Below are positions 43,462-55,545 of a DNA stretch of 64,000 nucleotides, piece after piece. How positions within the stretch are numbered: position 1 is the first letter of the stretch; each line of letters starts with the position of its first letter. Position numbers and translations under genes: made by a program. The notes beneath the pieces are model-generated. The model was not told the origin of the DNA. It made no database searches and saw only the letters and a program-made list of their open reading frames with translations. The stretch is from Cranoglanis bouderius (taxonomy: Eukaryota > Chordata > Actinopteri > Siluriformes > Cranoglanididae), in the NCBI GenBank assembly GCA_023630585.1, contig CM042551.1, positions 5,514,501 to 5,578,500 of the forward strand, written 5' to 3'.

Positions 43462-44546
43462 TAGGTGCATCTCAAAAAATTACAATTATCGTGGAAAAGT
43501 TCATTTTTCCCATAATTTAATTCAAAAAGTGGAACTTTCATATATTCTAGATTCATTACACATAAAGTGAAATATTTCAAGCCTTTTTTGTTTGTTTGTT
43601 TTAATCTTGATTACAGCTCATGGAAATGAGATACTGGAAAAATCCAGTATCTCAAAAACATTAGAATAAAGAATTTATAATACAGCAATGTCGACCTGAG
43701 AAGAGCTCTAATCAGCTAATTAACTCAAAACACCTTTTTACTCAAAACACCAAGTCCTCTTTTCAGATGAAAGTAAATTTTGCATTTCATTTGGAAATCA
43801 AGGTCCCAGAGTCTGGAGGAAGAGTGGAGAGACAGAATCCAAGTTGCTTGAAGTCCAGTGTGAAGTTTCCACAGTCAGTGATGATTTGGGGTGCCGTGTC
43901 ATCTGCTGGTGTTGGTCCACTGTGTTTTCTCAAGTCGAGAGTCAATGCAACGTCTACCAGGAGATTTTAGAGCACTTCATGCTTCCATCTGCTGACAAGC
44001 TTTATGGAGATGCTGATTTCCTTTTCCAGCAAGACTTGGCACCTGCCCACAGTGCCAAAACTACTGGTAACTGGTTTGCTGACCATGGTATTACTGTGCT
44101 CGATTGGCCAGCCAACTTGCCTGAGCTGAATTTTGTCAAGAGGAAGATGAGAGACACCAGACCCAACAATACAGACGAGCTGAAGGCCGCTATCAAAGAA
44201 ACCTGGCCTTCCATAACTCCTCAGCAGTGCCACAGGCTGATTGCCTCCATGCAACGCCACATTGGTGTAGTAATTTGTGCAAAAGGAGCCCCGAGTGCAT
44301 AAATTAATATGCTTTTCAGAAGGTCGACATTGCTGTATTATAAATTCTTTATTCTAATATTTTGAGATATTGGATTTTTGATCTCCATGAGCTGTAAGCA
44401 ATAATCAGTAAGATTAAAACAAAAAGGCTTGAAATATTTCACTTTATGTGTAATGAATCTAGAATATATGAAAGTTCCACTTTTTGAGTTAAATTATGGG
44501 GGGAAATGAACTTTTCCACGATATTAAATTTTTTTAGATGCACCTG
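43462..44546 (+). mobile_element. Tc1-like transposon, same family as 37978, near full length
   Basis: TIRs TAGGTGCATCTCAAAAAATT and AATTTTTTTAGATGCACCTG flanked by TA at 43460-43461 and 44547-44548. Transposase on the plus strand lies at about 43770-44302, with SVMIWGAVSSAGVG, FQQDLAPAHSAKTTGNWF and VLDWPANLPELN; the frame shifts near 43935. The uninterrupted target site TTTGTATGCAG is preserved in unit 2 at 49825-49835. Confidence 0.92.
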
Positions 44547-44685
44547 TATGCAGTTGCTATTTTCACCAAACATGTTGATGGCCTGCATGGCCAATAAAAT
44601 TATTTTGATCTAATGGGAACTGATTCAAATTGTAAATCCAGTGATGGGATTCTCTCAAGAACAGCTTGCAGTTCCAGCAACAATT

Positions 44686-45136
44686 TGTCATGTATATGTC
44701 AAACTTATTCATATGTCAAACCACAATGCACCACAAACTACAAACATAGACTCCCTGGACTACAACACCCACACACCATTTTCATTGTCATGTTTTCAGT
44801 AACTAGATTACTGATCAAACACCTGGACTCAGTCACCGCCTCACGTATGTTAGCACACTCCAAACACACACACACACACACGCTGCAAAGTATCTGCTCA
44901 GCTCAGTTTTTACAACTGATGTACCAAGCTTGTAATTCTGATTGCTGGTCATGTTTTGTGATTCTGGATTGTCTTTCTCAGTTGTGATTTTGTCTTGATT
45001 TTTGATACCCTGTATGTTCATTGCCGGACCTCACGCTTGTCTCTCCCCCTTGATTATGTCTGGTGTTTTGGAATTGTTTTTTGTGCTTTTCAATAAATGC
45101 ATTTACCTCAACTGTCACCATCTCTGGCACCTGACA
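44686..45136 (+). mobile_element. Probable solo LTR
   Basis: TGTCATGTATATG ... GCACCTGACA, with TGTCA/TGACA ends, a TTCAATAAATGC polyA signal at about 45090 and a (CA)n tract inside. No clean target duplication. It marks the break between units 1 and 2. Confidence 0.5.
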
Positions 45137-45469
45137 GCTATTTACTACTTACTGTTAATAGACTGTTTGGATTTGCTGTCATTTATGCATTTCAGTACAT
45201 AAACAATGTTTAGAGTGGAAACGAGAATGGCATTATTCATTACCGGAAATGACAGCACACTCAGAAAGGTTAGTTCAACTGGCAAATAAAAAAAAAATAG
45301 ATTGATGGATAAAAATAGACTGCCGGAATTTTTTGCAACTCTATCCGTCAATGTGACAGATAATAATTTACTGTAAATCCCATGCGCTATGCATACTTAG
45401 ATACTTTTGAAGCTTCTTGTAAATTCTAAGATCCGGCGTTCATCTGCTTCTCTGATGATATACTTTCAG

Positions 45470-45870
45470 ACATGTTTCCCACCGCAAAGAGGAAACATGG
45501 CCCCGGCAAGTCACCCACGCCTTTCAAGAAGAGGAAACTGTCTATATTGAAATCTTCTCGTGAAGAAAAATTAAGATCCAGACCTACTGGCAAGGCTTCT
45601 TTTGGTGCTAAAAACTTTGCTGGTAGGATGTTTGGCAGGAAGAAAATTGCAGCTGGAAACAAAGGATTTAGAGCGGGAAAAATGGCAGGGGTCAGCAGCC
45701 GTTTTGGGAAGAGTAATGGAGGAAAGGTTTAGAGGAATCAAAGGGGAAAGGTTTCTAGGGAAAAAGTGGGGCACAAAATGTTGGTTCATTTAAAGCAGGC
45801 CCTAGAGGAGGACAAGCAACGAAGGACGTCAAGAAGAAGATCGAGGAAACACGAATCAGGGTCTACACAG
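45470..45870 (+). pseudogene. Duplicated ppan last exon
   Basis: Keeps an acceptor (TACTTTCAG at 45461-45469) and opens MFPTAKRKHGPGKS like ppan exon 12, then FKKRKLS, RPTGKASFGAKNF, and KMAGVSSRFGKSNGG, but stops at 45732 after GGKV. Later exon sequence is present in other frames (GPRGGQATKDVKKK-like) to about 45850. It lacks 12 bases around the GKNMGKF region. An AATAAA follows at about 46029. It could serve as an alternative 3' exon; otherwise it is a relic. Confidence 0.85.
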
Positions 45871-46635
45871 CAGTGACCGCACAAGCCGAACACATCCTGG
45901 TGGTGGCGACATTGCAAGTTAGTTTGTTAATGCTTAAATGTTAATCTGCTAAAGCAGCTGTGATAAAGACTACAATCTGTCTAAAGATAAATTTGTCTTT
46001 TGTAAAAATGTTTATTGCATTTACAACAATAAATAATGGAGCCTTTCATGAAATTGTTGTAATTCTTATGAAACGTGGCTGTGTTGTAATAAACAGTTGA
46101 TGTAGAGGGAAAGCGTTGTGCAGAGGAAATGAAACTATGATCAGTGAGATGTGGACATGTTACAACCAAATCTGTAGTATGGGAATATCGGCTATTTGTA
46201 CAGAATCTTAAGAAAGGTTGGACCAAGTGACATTACTACTGGTAGGTAGACAGATTCAAAATAATTAAAATACTAAAATGTTGTATTTTTAAGTTAATGT
46301 AATTGAATTACATGTATGAATTGTTATTGATTTTTTTTCACAAATCATTGCCCTTCTACATGCTTTCTAGTTTTCTGTATACTAGATGTTAGGAGTAAAT
46401 TGAATTAGGACTGAATTATTTTATTGATGGCTTTCTTAAAAAAAATAAAAATTCGACAGAATTATGCCTGGTTTATTCTTTTAGACTAGCCCCCAGAATA
46501 CCATTATTTTAACTGATTTTGGAGAATTTTGGTATATAATTTGATTAGGAGTAAATATGGGTCTAACAGTCTGCTACAGTTATAAAGAGACTTTGGTAGT
46601 GACATTAAAATCACCAGGGTTAGTTTTCCCCCTAA

Positions 46636-47050
46636 ATGTCTTTTGGAAGAATGATGTTTCATGTGTTCCGTACAGTTCCAGAGACATGTGAAGACACGTT
46701 GAAGCTGTTCTGGAGGCTTGTGATGGTCCCACTTTCTGTATTATTTTTTAAGTAAACCATAACTACACAAAGAGAAAGACAACTAAGACATTTTCCACAC
46801 CACGAAGAGGAAATATAGAAACAAATAGATTATCTAAAAGGAGGAAACCTCCTATTTCATAACTCTCTGATGAACTCTAAATGCTGAAATTCTCCTGGAA
46901 AGTTTGGAGTGAAGAAAAATGGTGAAAAGCAGGCCAAAGAGGATGAAAGTGACTTTAGAATAATAAGAAAATTGGATGAAGGAGCGATGTATGCTATAAT
47001 GGAGCATTTACACCGCATTGATGTCACTATTACAAACAGGAAATGACAAG
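46636..47050 (+). pseudogene. Older degenerate copy of the ppan last exon (unit 2)
   Basis: Counterpart of 36990-37400. The start is better preserved here: ACATTTTCCACACCACGAAG resembles the exon start, then AAAAGGAGGAAACCT and AAGTTTGGAGTGAAG. No open frame. Confidence 0.65.
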
Positions 47051-48349
47051 CTTCTTTTAAACTTTTGATCAGAATAGATGTGTCGAGTTGATGTACATGT
47101 ACACGTAGAGAACGCAGGCTATTTGTACAGAATCTGTGCACAGACTACCGGTGAGTGAGGAGATAAACTCAGTAATTTTACCAAGGTTTTTAGGACATTG
47201 AAATTATTTTAATGGCACTGTGTGTAAAAATGTTGTCAAGTGCCCAAAATCTATTCTTAGTAAAGTAGCATACAACTGGCAATTGTTTAAATAGACTGCA
47301 GTTTGGTAAACGTCTTGGGCTCTGTGATTGAAAACGAAAATGATTTCAATTTTTACTCTGACTATTACACTGTCAGTATAGACTCTGATCTCTGAGAGTT
47401 TTAGGAAACCTACCATAAAATCTATATTTTATATTTTACTATATTTTATTAAGAGAACAGTTTAAAACCATATTATATTATTCAGGCAGTTATCACATTT
47501 CATTTGTATTTTACTTGTTGGTAAATAAAATTCAGTGCACCAAATCTTTGCAATTAAGTCTAGCTTTAAAAACACATTTCATATAACAATGATTTATGAG
47601 GTCTTGGTAACGACTTTTAAACTTTTGGGGTAGATTGCCCTGATCAGCTCAGGAATGATTTAAAATTAAACAAGTGTGACATTCAAATTACAAAACTGAA
47701 ATAATCTTAATCTGTTATCTCACTGTTATCTAAATCCAGCAGCTTGCTGCTTTTGGTCCTTTGTGCAATACCCCAGGTTCTCACTTAAATGCTAACATTT
47801 AACTTTCTTTTCTACATAAAGAGTGGCACAGAGAAAAATGCCAATTTAGAGATGTGGGGACTGAATCTTTGTTTGCCTGGACGTAGAGGTACAGGCCAAG
47901 CAATTTTTATATTCACACACAAGGAAAAAGGAGACTTAATGATACACCTATATTAATCTATAGTTATTGCTATTTAAGTGAGATTACTTTGTATTGTGTG
48001 CCATCTGTATGCAGCAGCTTTTCCCCCGCAGTATATTCTGCTGTTAACCTTACAGAAAGTCTAGGTGGTATTACTAAGTATTTGGTTTTGTTCTAGTTCA
48101 CTTCCTTTGCACATTTTTCAGCCTTCTTCTACATTCACTAACAGTACCTCACTACCTTAATAACAGACCCGACCCTGAGTTCGAGTAATAGCCTAAAAAC
48201 TACCGAAAGAAGAAGATTTTTGCTCTAAATCTTCAGTGTTATTCATGTGATATATTATAAGACTAATCTAACGGTTCGAGACGAGTTACTGTTACCACCC
48301 TGAAGTTGATTCATTTCCATTATTTCCAGTAATTTCCACATTCATTGTG

Positions 48350-48565
48350 ACTTGATGATAAACAACAAATATGGGTCTGGAGGCAAGATTACAAGAAAAT
48401 GACTGTCCCCAAATGTTAAATGTACAACACTTATTAAATATTCATTATGACTTCTTACTTATGTAAAACAGTTTTTTTTTTAATTGTGTATCAAGATTTA
48501 ATCTAACGTTTGAATGCAAATAAGGGTCTGGAGGCAAGACTAGCTGAAAATGACTGTCCCATACT
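48350..48565. repeat. Short local duplication upstream of p2ry11 copy 2
   Basis: The segment GGTCTGGAGGCAAGA followed by GAAAATGACTGTCCC occurs twice (48375-48410 and 48525-48560); unit 1 has it once (42148-42178). Confidence 0.75.
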
Positions 48566-48624
48566 CTTCCTAATTTATTCTAATACTGGTGCTTTGCATT
48601 GCTGTTTTTAGGTCGCTCAGTAAA

Positions 48625-49614
48625 ATGAAAGGAAACTGCAGCTGTAACAGTACATTTTCAAAGGACTTGTTACCTCCCATTTACGGTGTGGAGATGTGTG
48701 TGGCACTGGTGGGGAACATACTGGCACTGTGGCTGCTTGTGACTAAGGAGAAGAGGAACTGGCACACGGGAGTGGTGTTCTCCTGCAACCTGGTCATCAG
48801 TGACATCTTTTACGCCCTCACTCTGCCCCTTCTTATCTACTACTATTCAAGAGGACGGGTATGGGTATTTGGTGCTGTCATGTGCAAAATAGAGCGCTTT
48901 CTCTTCACCTGTAACCTCTACGTAAGCATTTACTTCATCATGTGCATCAGTGTTAATCGATACCTGGCCATTGTTCATCCCTTTTTCACACGCAAACACA
49001 TTCGACCAAAACATGCCAAAATCATCAGTGTGTTCGTCTGGATCTTTGTGGCAAGCATTTCATCTCCAGTCCTCTACTATTCAGGTGTCAATGACAGAAA
49101 ATGTTCCTTATTTCCAAATCTACTCAATAAAACAAACAGCTCTACCTGTATAAATAAAGGATCAGGCCAGGAATCTATAAAGTTTACCTACAGGTTGTTT
49201 ATGGCTGTTATAGGCTGCTTGGTCCCATTTGTAGTTACTTTTGCATCCTATTTTGGTGTTTTGTGGGTGGTTTTTAAAAATGCAAATATCACCTCATTGG
49301 AGAAAAAAAAAGTGTCTCTTATTGTGGGTTTAGTCTGTGTCCTGTATGCTGTGTCTTTTGTCCCCTATCACATTCTGCAAATAGTGAACTTTAAACTAAG
49401 AGAAGAAGGTAAGACTAATTGTCATGTGCGTAATGGATTCCAAGTGTCAAAGGCATTAGCCTGCCTGAACATGTGCCTCCATCCCATCCTGTATATGGCT
49501 GTGTTTGACAGTATCAGGGCAGTGTGCTGTAGAAGGAGCTCAAATGTATCAAACTTACAAATCACTGCTGGAGAACACTTGTCAAAGGACCTTGAATTGA
49601 AATCCAGAGACTGA
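48625..49614 (+). CDS. p2ry11: P2Y purinoceptor 11-like GPCR, copy 2
   Basis: 329 codons from MKGNCSC; same acceptor-then-ATG layout as copy 1 (TTTTTAG at about 48605-48611). All receptor hallmarks are kept: RFLFTCNLYVS, NRYLAIVHPFF, FVPYHILQI and HPILY. Most differences to copy 1 lie in extracellular loop 2, where this copy has an extra 11 residues with NKT and NSS glycosylation sites and one more cysteine. The C-terminal tail LQITAGEHLSKDLELKSRD is nearly the same. Frame is intact, so both copies look functional. Confidence 0.9.
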   Translation: MKGNCSCNSTFSKDLLPPIYGVEMCVALVGNILALWLLVTKEKRNWHTGVVFSCNLVISDIFYALTLPLLIYYYSRGRVWVFGAVMCKIERFLFTCNLYVSIYFIMCISVNRYLAIVHPFFTRKHIRPKHAKIISVFVWIFVASISSPVLYYSGVNDRKCSLFPNLLNKTNSSTCINKGSGQESIKFTYRLFMAVIGCLVPFVVTFASYFGVLWVVFKNANITSLEKKKVSLIVGLVCVLYAVSFVPYHILQIVNFKLREEGKTNCHVRNGFQVSKALACLNMCLHPILYMAVFDSIRAVCCRRSSNVSNLQITAGEHLSKDLELKSRD

Positions 49615-49935
49615 GATTGAAAACCATTTTGTTTTTCTGCAACCATTTGTGTTGATTTGGATGTATGTTTGGGGTCATTATGATTTGGAAATGTTTTGGG
49701 CTAAAAATGTTACTGTAGTTAGTAGAATTGATAATACACTCAATATTCACAAGCTGTTAAACAGCCCCAAAATATTAATGTTGCACCTCCATATTTTATT
49801 TTACAGTGGGTTTGGGGGATTTTCTTTGTATGCAGTTGCTATTGTCACCAACCATTTATTTTTGGTCTCATCTAAACTGATTCCAGTTGTAGATCCAGTA
49901 ATGGGATGCTCTCAGGAACAGCTTTTTTGTGCAAT

Positions 49936-50179
49936 TCTTCCAAAGAGTGTGTTGTGTTTAATAGGTGAGTTTGAAACTCAACAACCCCAAGAATCAAATA
50001 AACTGTACAATTCTGATACTGTAAACTTGTGTTCTTCAGCTGTTTTAGCTTTAGATTTAGCTCATCTACTTTCAAGCTTTCAAATTAACACGTAGTAAAC
50101 TTGGCCTACATTTGATCATTTATAACCTCAAGTAGATGTTCTTAGAGTAATTAGAGTGTTATCTCAGCCATAACAAAAA
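49936..50179. other. 3' flank of unit 2
   Basis: No gene recognised. Confidence 0.4.
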
Positions 50180-50810
50180 TTCATACCTAAGGATCTGAGT
50201 GACTCTGATGGCTAGACGACTGGGTCAGAGCATCTCTAAAACGACAGGTCTTGTGGGGTGTACCCAGTATGCCGAGGTTAGTACCAACCAAAAAGGGTCC
50301 AAAGAAGGACAACCCATGTTGCCCATGCTGACCCCTGTTCACCGCTGAAAGCACCTACAATGGGAAGGTGAGCGTCACAACTGCATTAGAAGAAGAAGCA
50401 ACAGAAGAAGGTGGCCTGGTCTGATGAAGCACATTTTCTTTTACATCATGTGGATGGCTGGATTTGTGTGGGTAACTTACCTGGGGAGGAAATGGCACCA
50501 GAATGCACTATGGGAAGAAGGCAAGCTGGTGGAGGAAGTGTGATGCTCTGGACAATGTTCTGCTGGGAAACCTTGGGTCCTGGCATTCATGTGGATGTGA
50601 TTTTGACACGTACCACCTACCTAAACATTGTTGTAGTCCAAGAACACCCCTTCATGGCAACGGTATTCCCTAATGGCAGTGGCCTCAGCAGGATAATGCG
50701 CCACACTGCAAAAATTGTTCAGGAATGTAGTAGATTTATAAATTGTGACAGTAATTTGATAAAGATTAAAATGAACAGGTATAAGGTTAAAGAGTCCATG
50801 TGAACTAAAC
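50180..50810 (+). mobile_element. Tc1/mariner-like transposase fragment
   Basis: A frame at 50411-50803 reads WSDEAHFLLHHVDGW, GRRQAGGGSVMLWTMFCWE, LGPGIHVDV and HPFMATVFPNGSG, typical of a common fish Tc1-type transposase. The SGL-FQQDNAPCH part is deleted and the frame ends in unrelated sequence. No inverted repeats located. Confidence 0.8.
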
Positions 50811-51019
50811 CTGGTAATTTAACTACAATATTCCTCAGGGCATGTTTGGTATCAATCTAATCTATATTTCATGGTGAACAGTGTTGTGATCATAACTATC
50901 ATACAAGTTTAGGAAATAACATTTACAGTATATGGTTTATATCTTGCAATGTGTGTGAGACCACCTGGTCTACATGGGAGACCTTTTGTCCCAATATTAA
51001 TATAATATAAGTTATAATG

Positions 51020-51087
<68 letters not shown>

Positions 51088-52350
51088 ATGTATATAATAA
51101 TGTAATATAAGTTACATCAACTTAATATTGTGTGTAATTTAAACTGAAATTTCTGAATTATTTGCTTTAAAAACAAAAATTAAGTTGTAGTAACTTAATG
51201 AAATTGGCTTGATAACGTAATTTTTCTCCACATTGAGTTCAGGATTTCAAGTTCCCTCCCCTACCCACTTAACATGCCTGGAAAAATTTTAGACAGATAA
51301 GACTGTGTTAGAGGACCTGTAGACTGAACAAATACGATACAAAGGACATTTCAAGGTGTGTGTCATTTCATTTACAAATAAACTCTAATAAAGCAATGAA
51401 TTTGAGTATATTCTCATTGTGAATAGTGCAGTCCAATAGTGGACTCGTGTAAAAGTTAGGCTACACCTGCTAACACCCCTGCACCTGCTAATACAGGTGA
51501 TGAAACATGTTGTACTACTACGTACACATAGCTATCGCTAGTCATATTTAGCAGTGTAATTTGAATATCTACCCTTTAGTTTAGCATAGCCATGGATAAG
51601 GGCTTATAGAGGGCTTTTCATTTGTGCCATAGGAAGTAAAAGCATCATTAAATTTCTGCTTATTCGTGTACACATTTGTAAAAAAAATAATCTTTTGTCA
51701 TTCACATAGATGGCCTTCTAGCTCCATTGTAGTAAATTTGTGTCGTTTTTTTTTCTTCCAAGATTTATTGTGTCCTTGAATATTGTGTTTAAATACACGT
51801 CTGCAGTTCAAAATAAAAAAAAGTTAACTGTTTAGCAATATTGTTGTTGAATGAATTTATTTCTCAGAAACTCCTAAATGACCAATAACATGGAAAAGCT
51901 AAAACTACTGAAGAAAATCTAGTTGGAGCAACTTAAAAGGTTTAATTAAATTAATAAATTCGAATTTTTATCTTGCAACCACTCATTTAATTAAGTTGTG
52001 TTAATAGGTCCCCTGAATTACTTTTTAGAGTGTGCAGAAGCATATTGAGGAGTGTAAACTTAAAATTTCTTGTGAAAGCTTGAAATTGTCTGTGCTTTAG
52101 AGGTAAAGTTTCAGTATGAAGTCTGGTCGGCCAAATGATTAAATTAATTTAATGGATTTGCCCGTCAAGTTGCCATAGCCTTGTGGATACATCGCTTATG
52201 CATAGGTAAGGTTTCGACAATGACGTTAGTTAGCACGCAAAAGCGTGAATTCAAATGTAAATGAGTTTAAGAGTTAAATAAGATAATATTTTGTAACTTT
52301 TTATTTAGTTTTTTGTTACCTTGCATAATTACTAAATGTTATGTGTAGAG
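50811..52350. repeat. AT-rich intergenic DNA with (AT)n at 51022-51082
   Basis: About 60 bases of AT dinucleotide. No gene recognised in the rest. Confidence 0.7.
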
Positions 52351-52356
52351 CTGCAC

Positions 52357-53025
52357 TGTTAGGTCGCGCAAAAAGCGTGACTTCAATTACCAGAACTCTC
52401 ATTCACACACTCCACACTACATTTCCCAGCAAGCTCGGCGGCCTACAAACAAGGCCGCCAGGGACTACAACACCCAAAGCACCCACACACTACCACGGTC
52501 ACAATCACCTTCCTTCTAATTCCGCACACCTTAAAGCACTTTACTTAAGGACTTTTGTGTTACAGGTTGGACGCGAAGTATTGTTTGTTCTCCCGAATCT
52601 TACCTTACTGAGCAATTGAATTCTGGACTGATTCTCACGGCATTGACCTTAAAGCTAAGTACCTTGGATTCCGACTTCCCCTAAAGCCCTCTTTCTGTTT
52701 ATACATCTCGGTGATAGTTTAACGTGCACTTGTGTCTGATTTCTGTTAGCGCTGTGTAGTTAGCACACTTTATGTATTGACCACAATCTATGTTAAGGGT
52801 TCTGGGTGCTTATTTTCCGTTTTTCCTTTTCGTTGCTAATTGTGTGTTTTTACTGCTAGCACTAACGATTTGAGGGAGTGTATAAACTTTGCCACGATAA
52901 CCTGCGAAGTCTCGAAGCCTTCTTAAAGCTTTTCTGTTATCCTGTGTCCTTTCTACATGTGTGCTGAATAAAGTGACGAAGTTTTTGACCGCAACTGTGT
53001 CCAGCCTTCTTCCGGTGACATAACA
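52357..53025 (+). mobile_element. Solo LTR with perfect target duplication
   Basis: TGTTAGGTCGCGC ... CCGGTGACATAACA, 669 bp, TGTTA/TAACA ends, flanked by TGCAC at 52352-52356 and 53026-53030. An AATAAA lies near 52967, about 60 bases before the end. Ends resemble the 10-13 kb LTRs but the body differs, so it is another LTR family. Confidence 0.9.
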
Positions 53026-53319
53026 TGCACGATTAATCAGAAAAAGATCACGATCTCGATTCGAACACCCACACGATCTCTAACCTATGATTCGTCTGTC
53101 TATTTAACCTTTGACAAAATCACACCGGAACATTCAGATCTGTGTTGGTGCTGCCGCTGAGCCACAGAGAGAGCAGTTATCATTTCTACATGGTTTTGTA
53201 ACATTCTAAAAGCTCTTTATTCCACAGATACTCCAAGCTAGTCAGTGTATTCAGTAGGTTGTTTCAGAGACATAAGGTATTGTAAGTATTACATACGACG
53301 ATGCGGCAATAATAAAACA

Positions 53320-53995
53320 AGGTGTTGACATGAAAAAGGAAATTTACTTCTGATACTCAAGTACTTTTAAAAGCAAGTACTTCTGTACTTTTACTTAAGT
53401 AAAAAATGTGTCTTTACAACTTTCACTTGTAATGGAGTAATATGTGACCTGTAGTATCTGTACTTTGTCCACCTCTGGTTCTTTTCAGTATATCTAACCA
53501 CTCCTTGGACCCTCGGATGGATCAGGATCTATACCTGAAGCATTCTCCACTTTCTAGTTCAGAAGTTTTAGCGGTTTAGTTGGGGGCCTTGCTGTTTGGC
53601 CATGTTGGCCTGTTCATGAAGTCTTGAAATATTGTGTCTTTGTGACTTTTGGTTTTATGATGAACATGTTGATCAACTTATGTTGTTAAAAAGCTCATGC
53701 AAATTGTATTATTCCTGTATTGTTTGAAGGGTCATGTTGGGCAATATGTGAGGTTGTGAAGTGAATAAAATAATATTTCATGTACAAAATTAACTTTGCA
53801 TTGTTTTTAGGACCATGTTCTCACATAGTGTCCATTAATGTAAATGTGAAAAGTACGATATTTGTCTTTCAAATGCAGTTAAGGTAAAGTCACAAGTTTC
53901 CAGAAAAAGTACAGATACTCAAAAAGTGTACTTAAGTACAGTACTCAAGTAAATGTACTTCGTTACTGCCCACCTCTGAAAAGAACAAAGACGTC
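53320..53995. repeat. hAT-like non-autonomous element
   Basis: Two blocks, 53340-53480 and 53875-53990, carry the widespread fish motif of ACTTTTACTTAAGTAAA, GTACTCAAGTAAATGTACTT and CCACCTCTG. No ORF. Confidence 0.55.
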
Positions 53996-54254
53996 AATAT
54001 ATTACATATATTATAAATATTTATTTATTTAATGGTATGATAGGTACAGTTAGAGAGATAATAGATATAGTTAGGTTAAAGTTTTTGAATACCATACTGC
54101 ATTTGCATATAGCTGACAAGGCAGATAGGGCGTGAAAAAAGAAAAAGAAAAAAAAATGCTCTGGTCTTTGTATGTATTTTAAACAGTTAACTGCTCTACA
54201 CATGCACACCTCATTGTTTACATTTAAACAACACACTGAAATACGTTTTTCATG

Positions 54255-55390
54255 AACTCCTTGAAAGAAACACTTCAATGAGCGATACTTCTACAGCATT
54301 TACTGATGTTGTATCTGTTAACGCTAGTTAAAGCAATATGAAAAAACACACTAGTTAACATGCTACTTAGTTAAAAATTGTTCAAGATGAATAAATGCTG
54401 TAAAATACATTGCTCATTGCTGGCTGATGTTAGATAATGCATTAACTAAAGTGGATGCATTAAATACCATCAATAAATTTGTCACTGTAAAGTGAGAGGA
54501 CGCTGGTGTGTTTGTTAGAAAGCCGGAATAAAGACATAAACAGCAAACTGTTTCATCGGTTATGAAGCAATTAGTAATTAAAGGAGTGAAAAAGCTCAAG
54601 TATGTTGAAAAGTTATCAGTAGTTTATTCTCTGCAGTGGTCTGAGTCTAGTGGTAACATTCCTAAAATGACATACATTCACACTTTGAATCATAAACAAC
54701 AGTCTGCCATTGGCAATAATCTGCACACACTGGCAAAGACTGATGTATTGCAAACCAGCCCCCATTATGTCAAGCTCTATGCAGACATATAGAAAGACTG
54801 ATGTACTACAAATTGCCCTCTCTTGTGATTTATTTATTTTATACTCACATTTTACACCATTTTATACATGATCATGAAATCTGGATCTGTTCTATTAGGT
54901 CAAACCAAGCATTTACCCACTTGTAATAACACCTTTGGCATAACTTTACTATAAGGTCCCATTCGTTAACGCACTGACTAACATGACCTAACAAAGAACT
55001 ATTTTTTTACAGAACTTATTCATCCTGGTTAATACTACTTAATAAAAATACAATTGTTCTTTCATATTAATTCATAACACCGCCCTGCATCAGATTTGCT
55101 GAATAGGATCTGATAGTTGTTTCTTACTAATACTTAGATGCTGAGTCCAGATATGGTGTTAGTTTTGCTCTAGAACAACACAACGTTTCACAAAGCCTGA
55201 TGTCCAGTGTAGAGCTTTTTTGCCTAAGATGGACCATAAACGTTAGAGCTATTGCCAGATACACTGCCACCAACACAGGAAACACTATGTTTATGTACAA
55301 TAGGTGAGCAACATTTATCACTTTTCCTCTGATTAGCCCTTATATGAATGCTAGGCACACTTACATGCACACAAAACTCCTGATTTCAGG
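54255..55390. repeat. MITE fragments in gene-free DNA
   Basis: Blocks at 54285-54450 and 54945-55080 (TTAACGCTAGTTAAAGC, ATTCGTTAACGCACTGACTAACATGA), and 55900-55975 (TGTTAACAAATAAAACC, GCAAAGTGTTACC), match a common fish hAT MITE with GTTAA-rich arms. No gene. Confidence 0.45.
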
Positions 55391-55398
55391 GATTTATA

Positions 55399-55545
55399 AT
55401 GACCAGTGAAAGACGGAAATGCGAGCATAGCCCAGATGATTTCTGCTACATCTGTGGGTGTTTTGCCAGTCCAGAAAATCCCTCAAAAGGAAGTTCACTC
55501 CTTAAGCACTCTGCATATTATTATAATGTTCGTCTTTTGAAATAG
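55399..55545 (+). pseudogene. Short CYICG-motif fragment
   Basis: 48 codons, MTSERRKCEHSPDDFCYICG followed by CFASPENPSKG and a YYYNVRL piece. The CxxxPDDFCYICG start resembles the N-terminus of multi-copy fish/arthropod proteins that begin RKC...FCYICGxF and continue with a cysteine-rich domain. The rest of that protein is not found here, so this is a decayed fragment. Family naming uncertain. Confidence 0.4.

Larger units (their letters stand above)
45425..49935 (+). repeat. Tandem duplication unit 2 (ppan last-exon copy to p2ry11 copy 2)
   Basis: Direct-orientation copy of 35410-44680 without the two Tc1 elements, the AT/T tract and other insertions. The left break lies in what was ppan intron 11, about 45 bases before the exon. 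Confidence 0.9.

Noticed and set aside
43253..43570. 105-codon ORF after p2ry11 copy 1
   Set aside because: Runs from 3' UTR into the Tc1 inverted repeat; no homology and not kept in unit 2.
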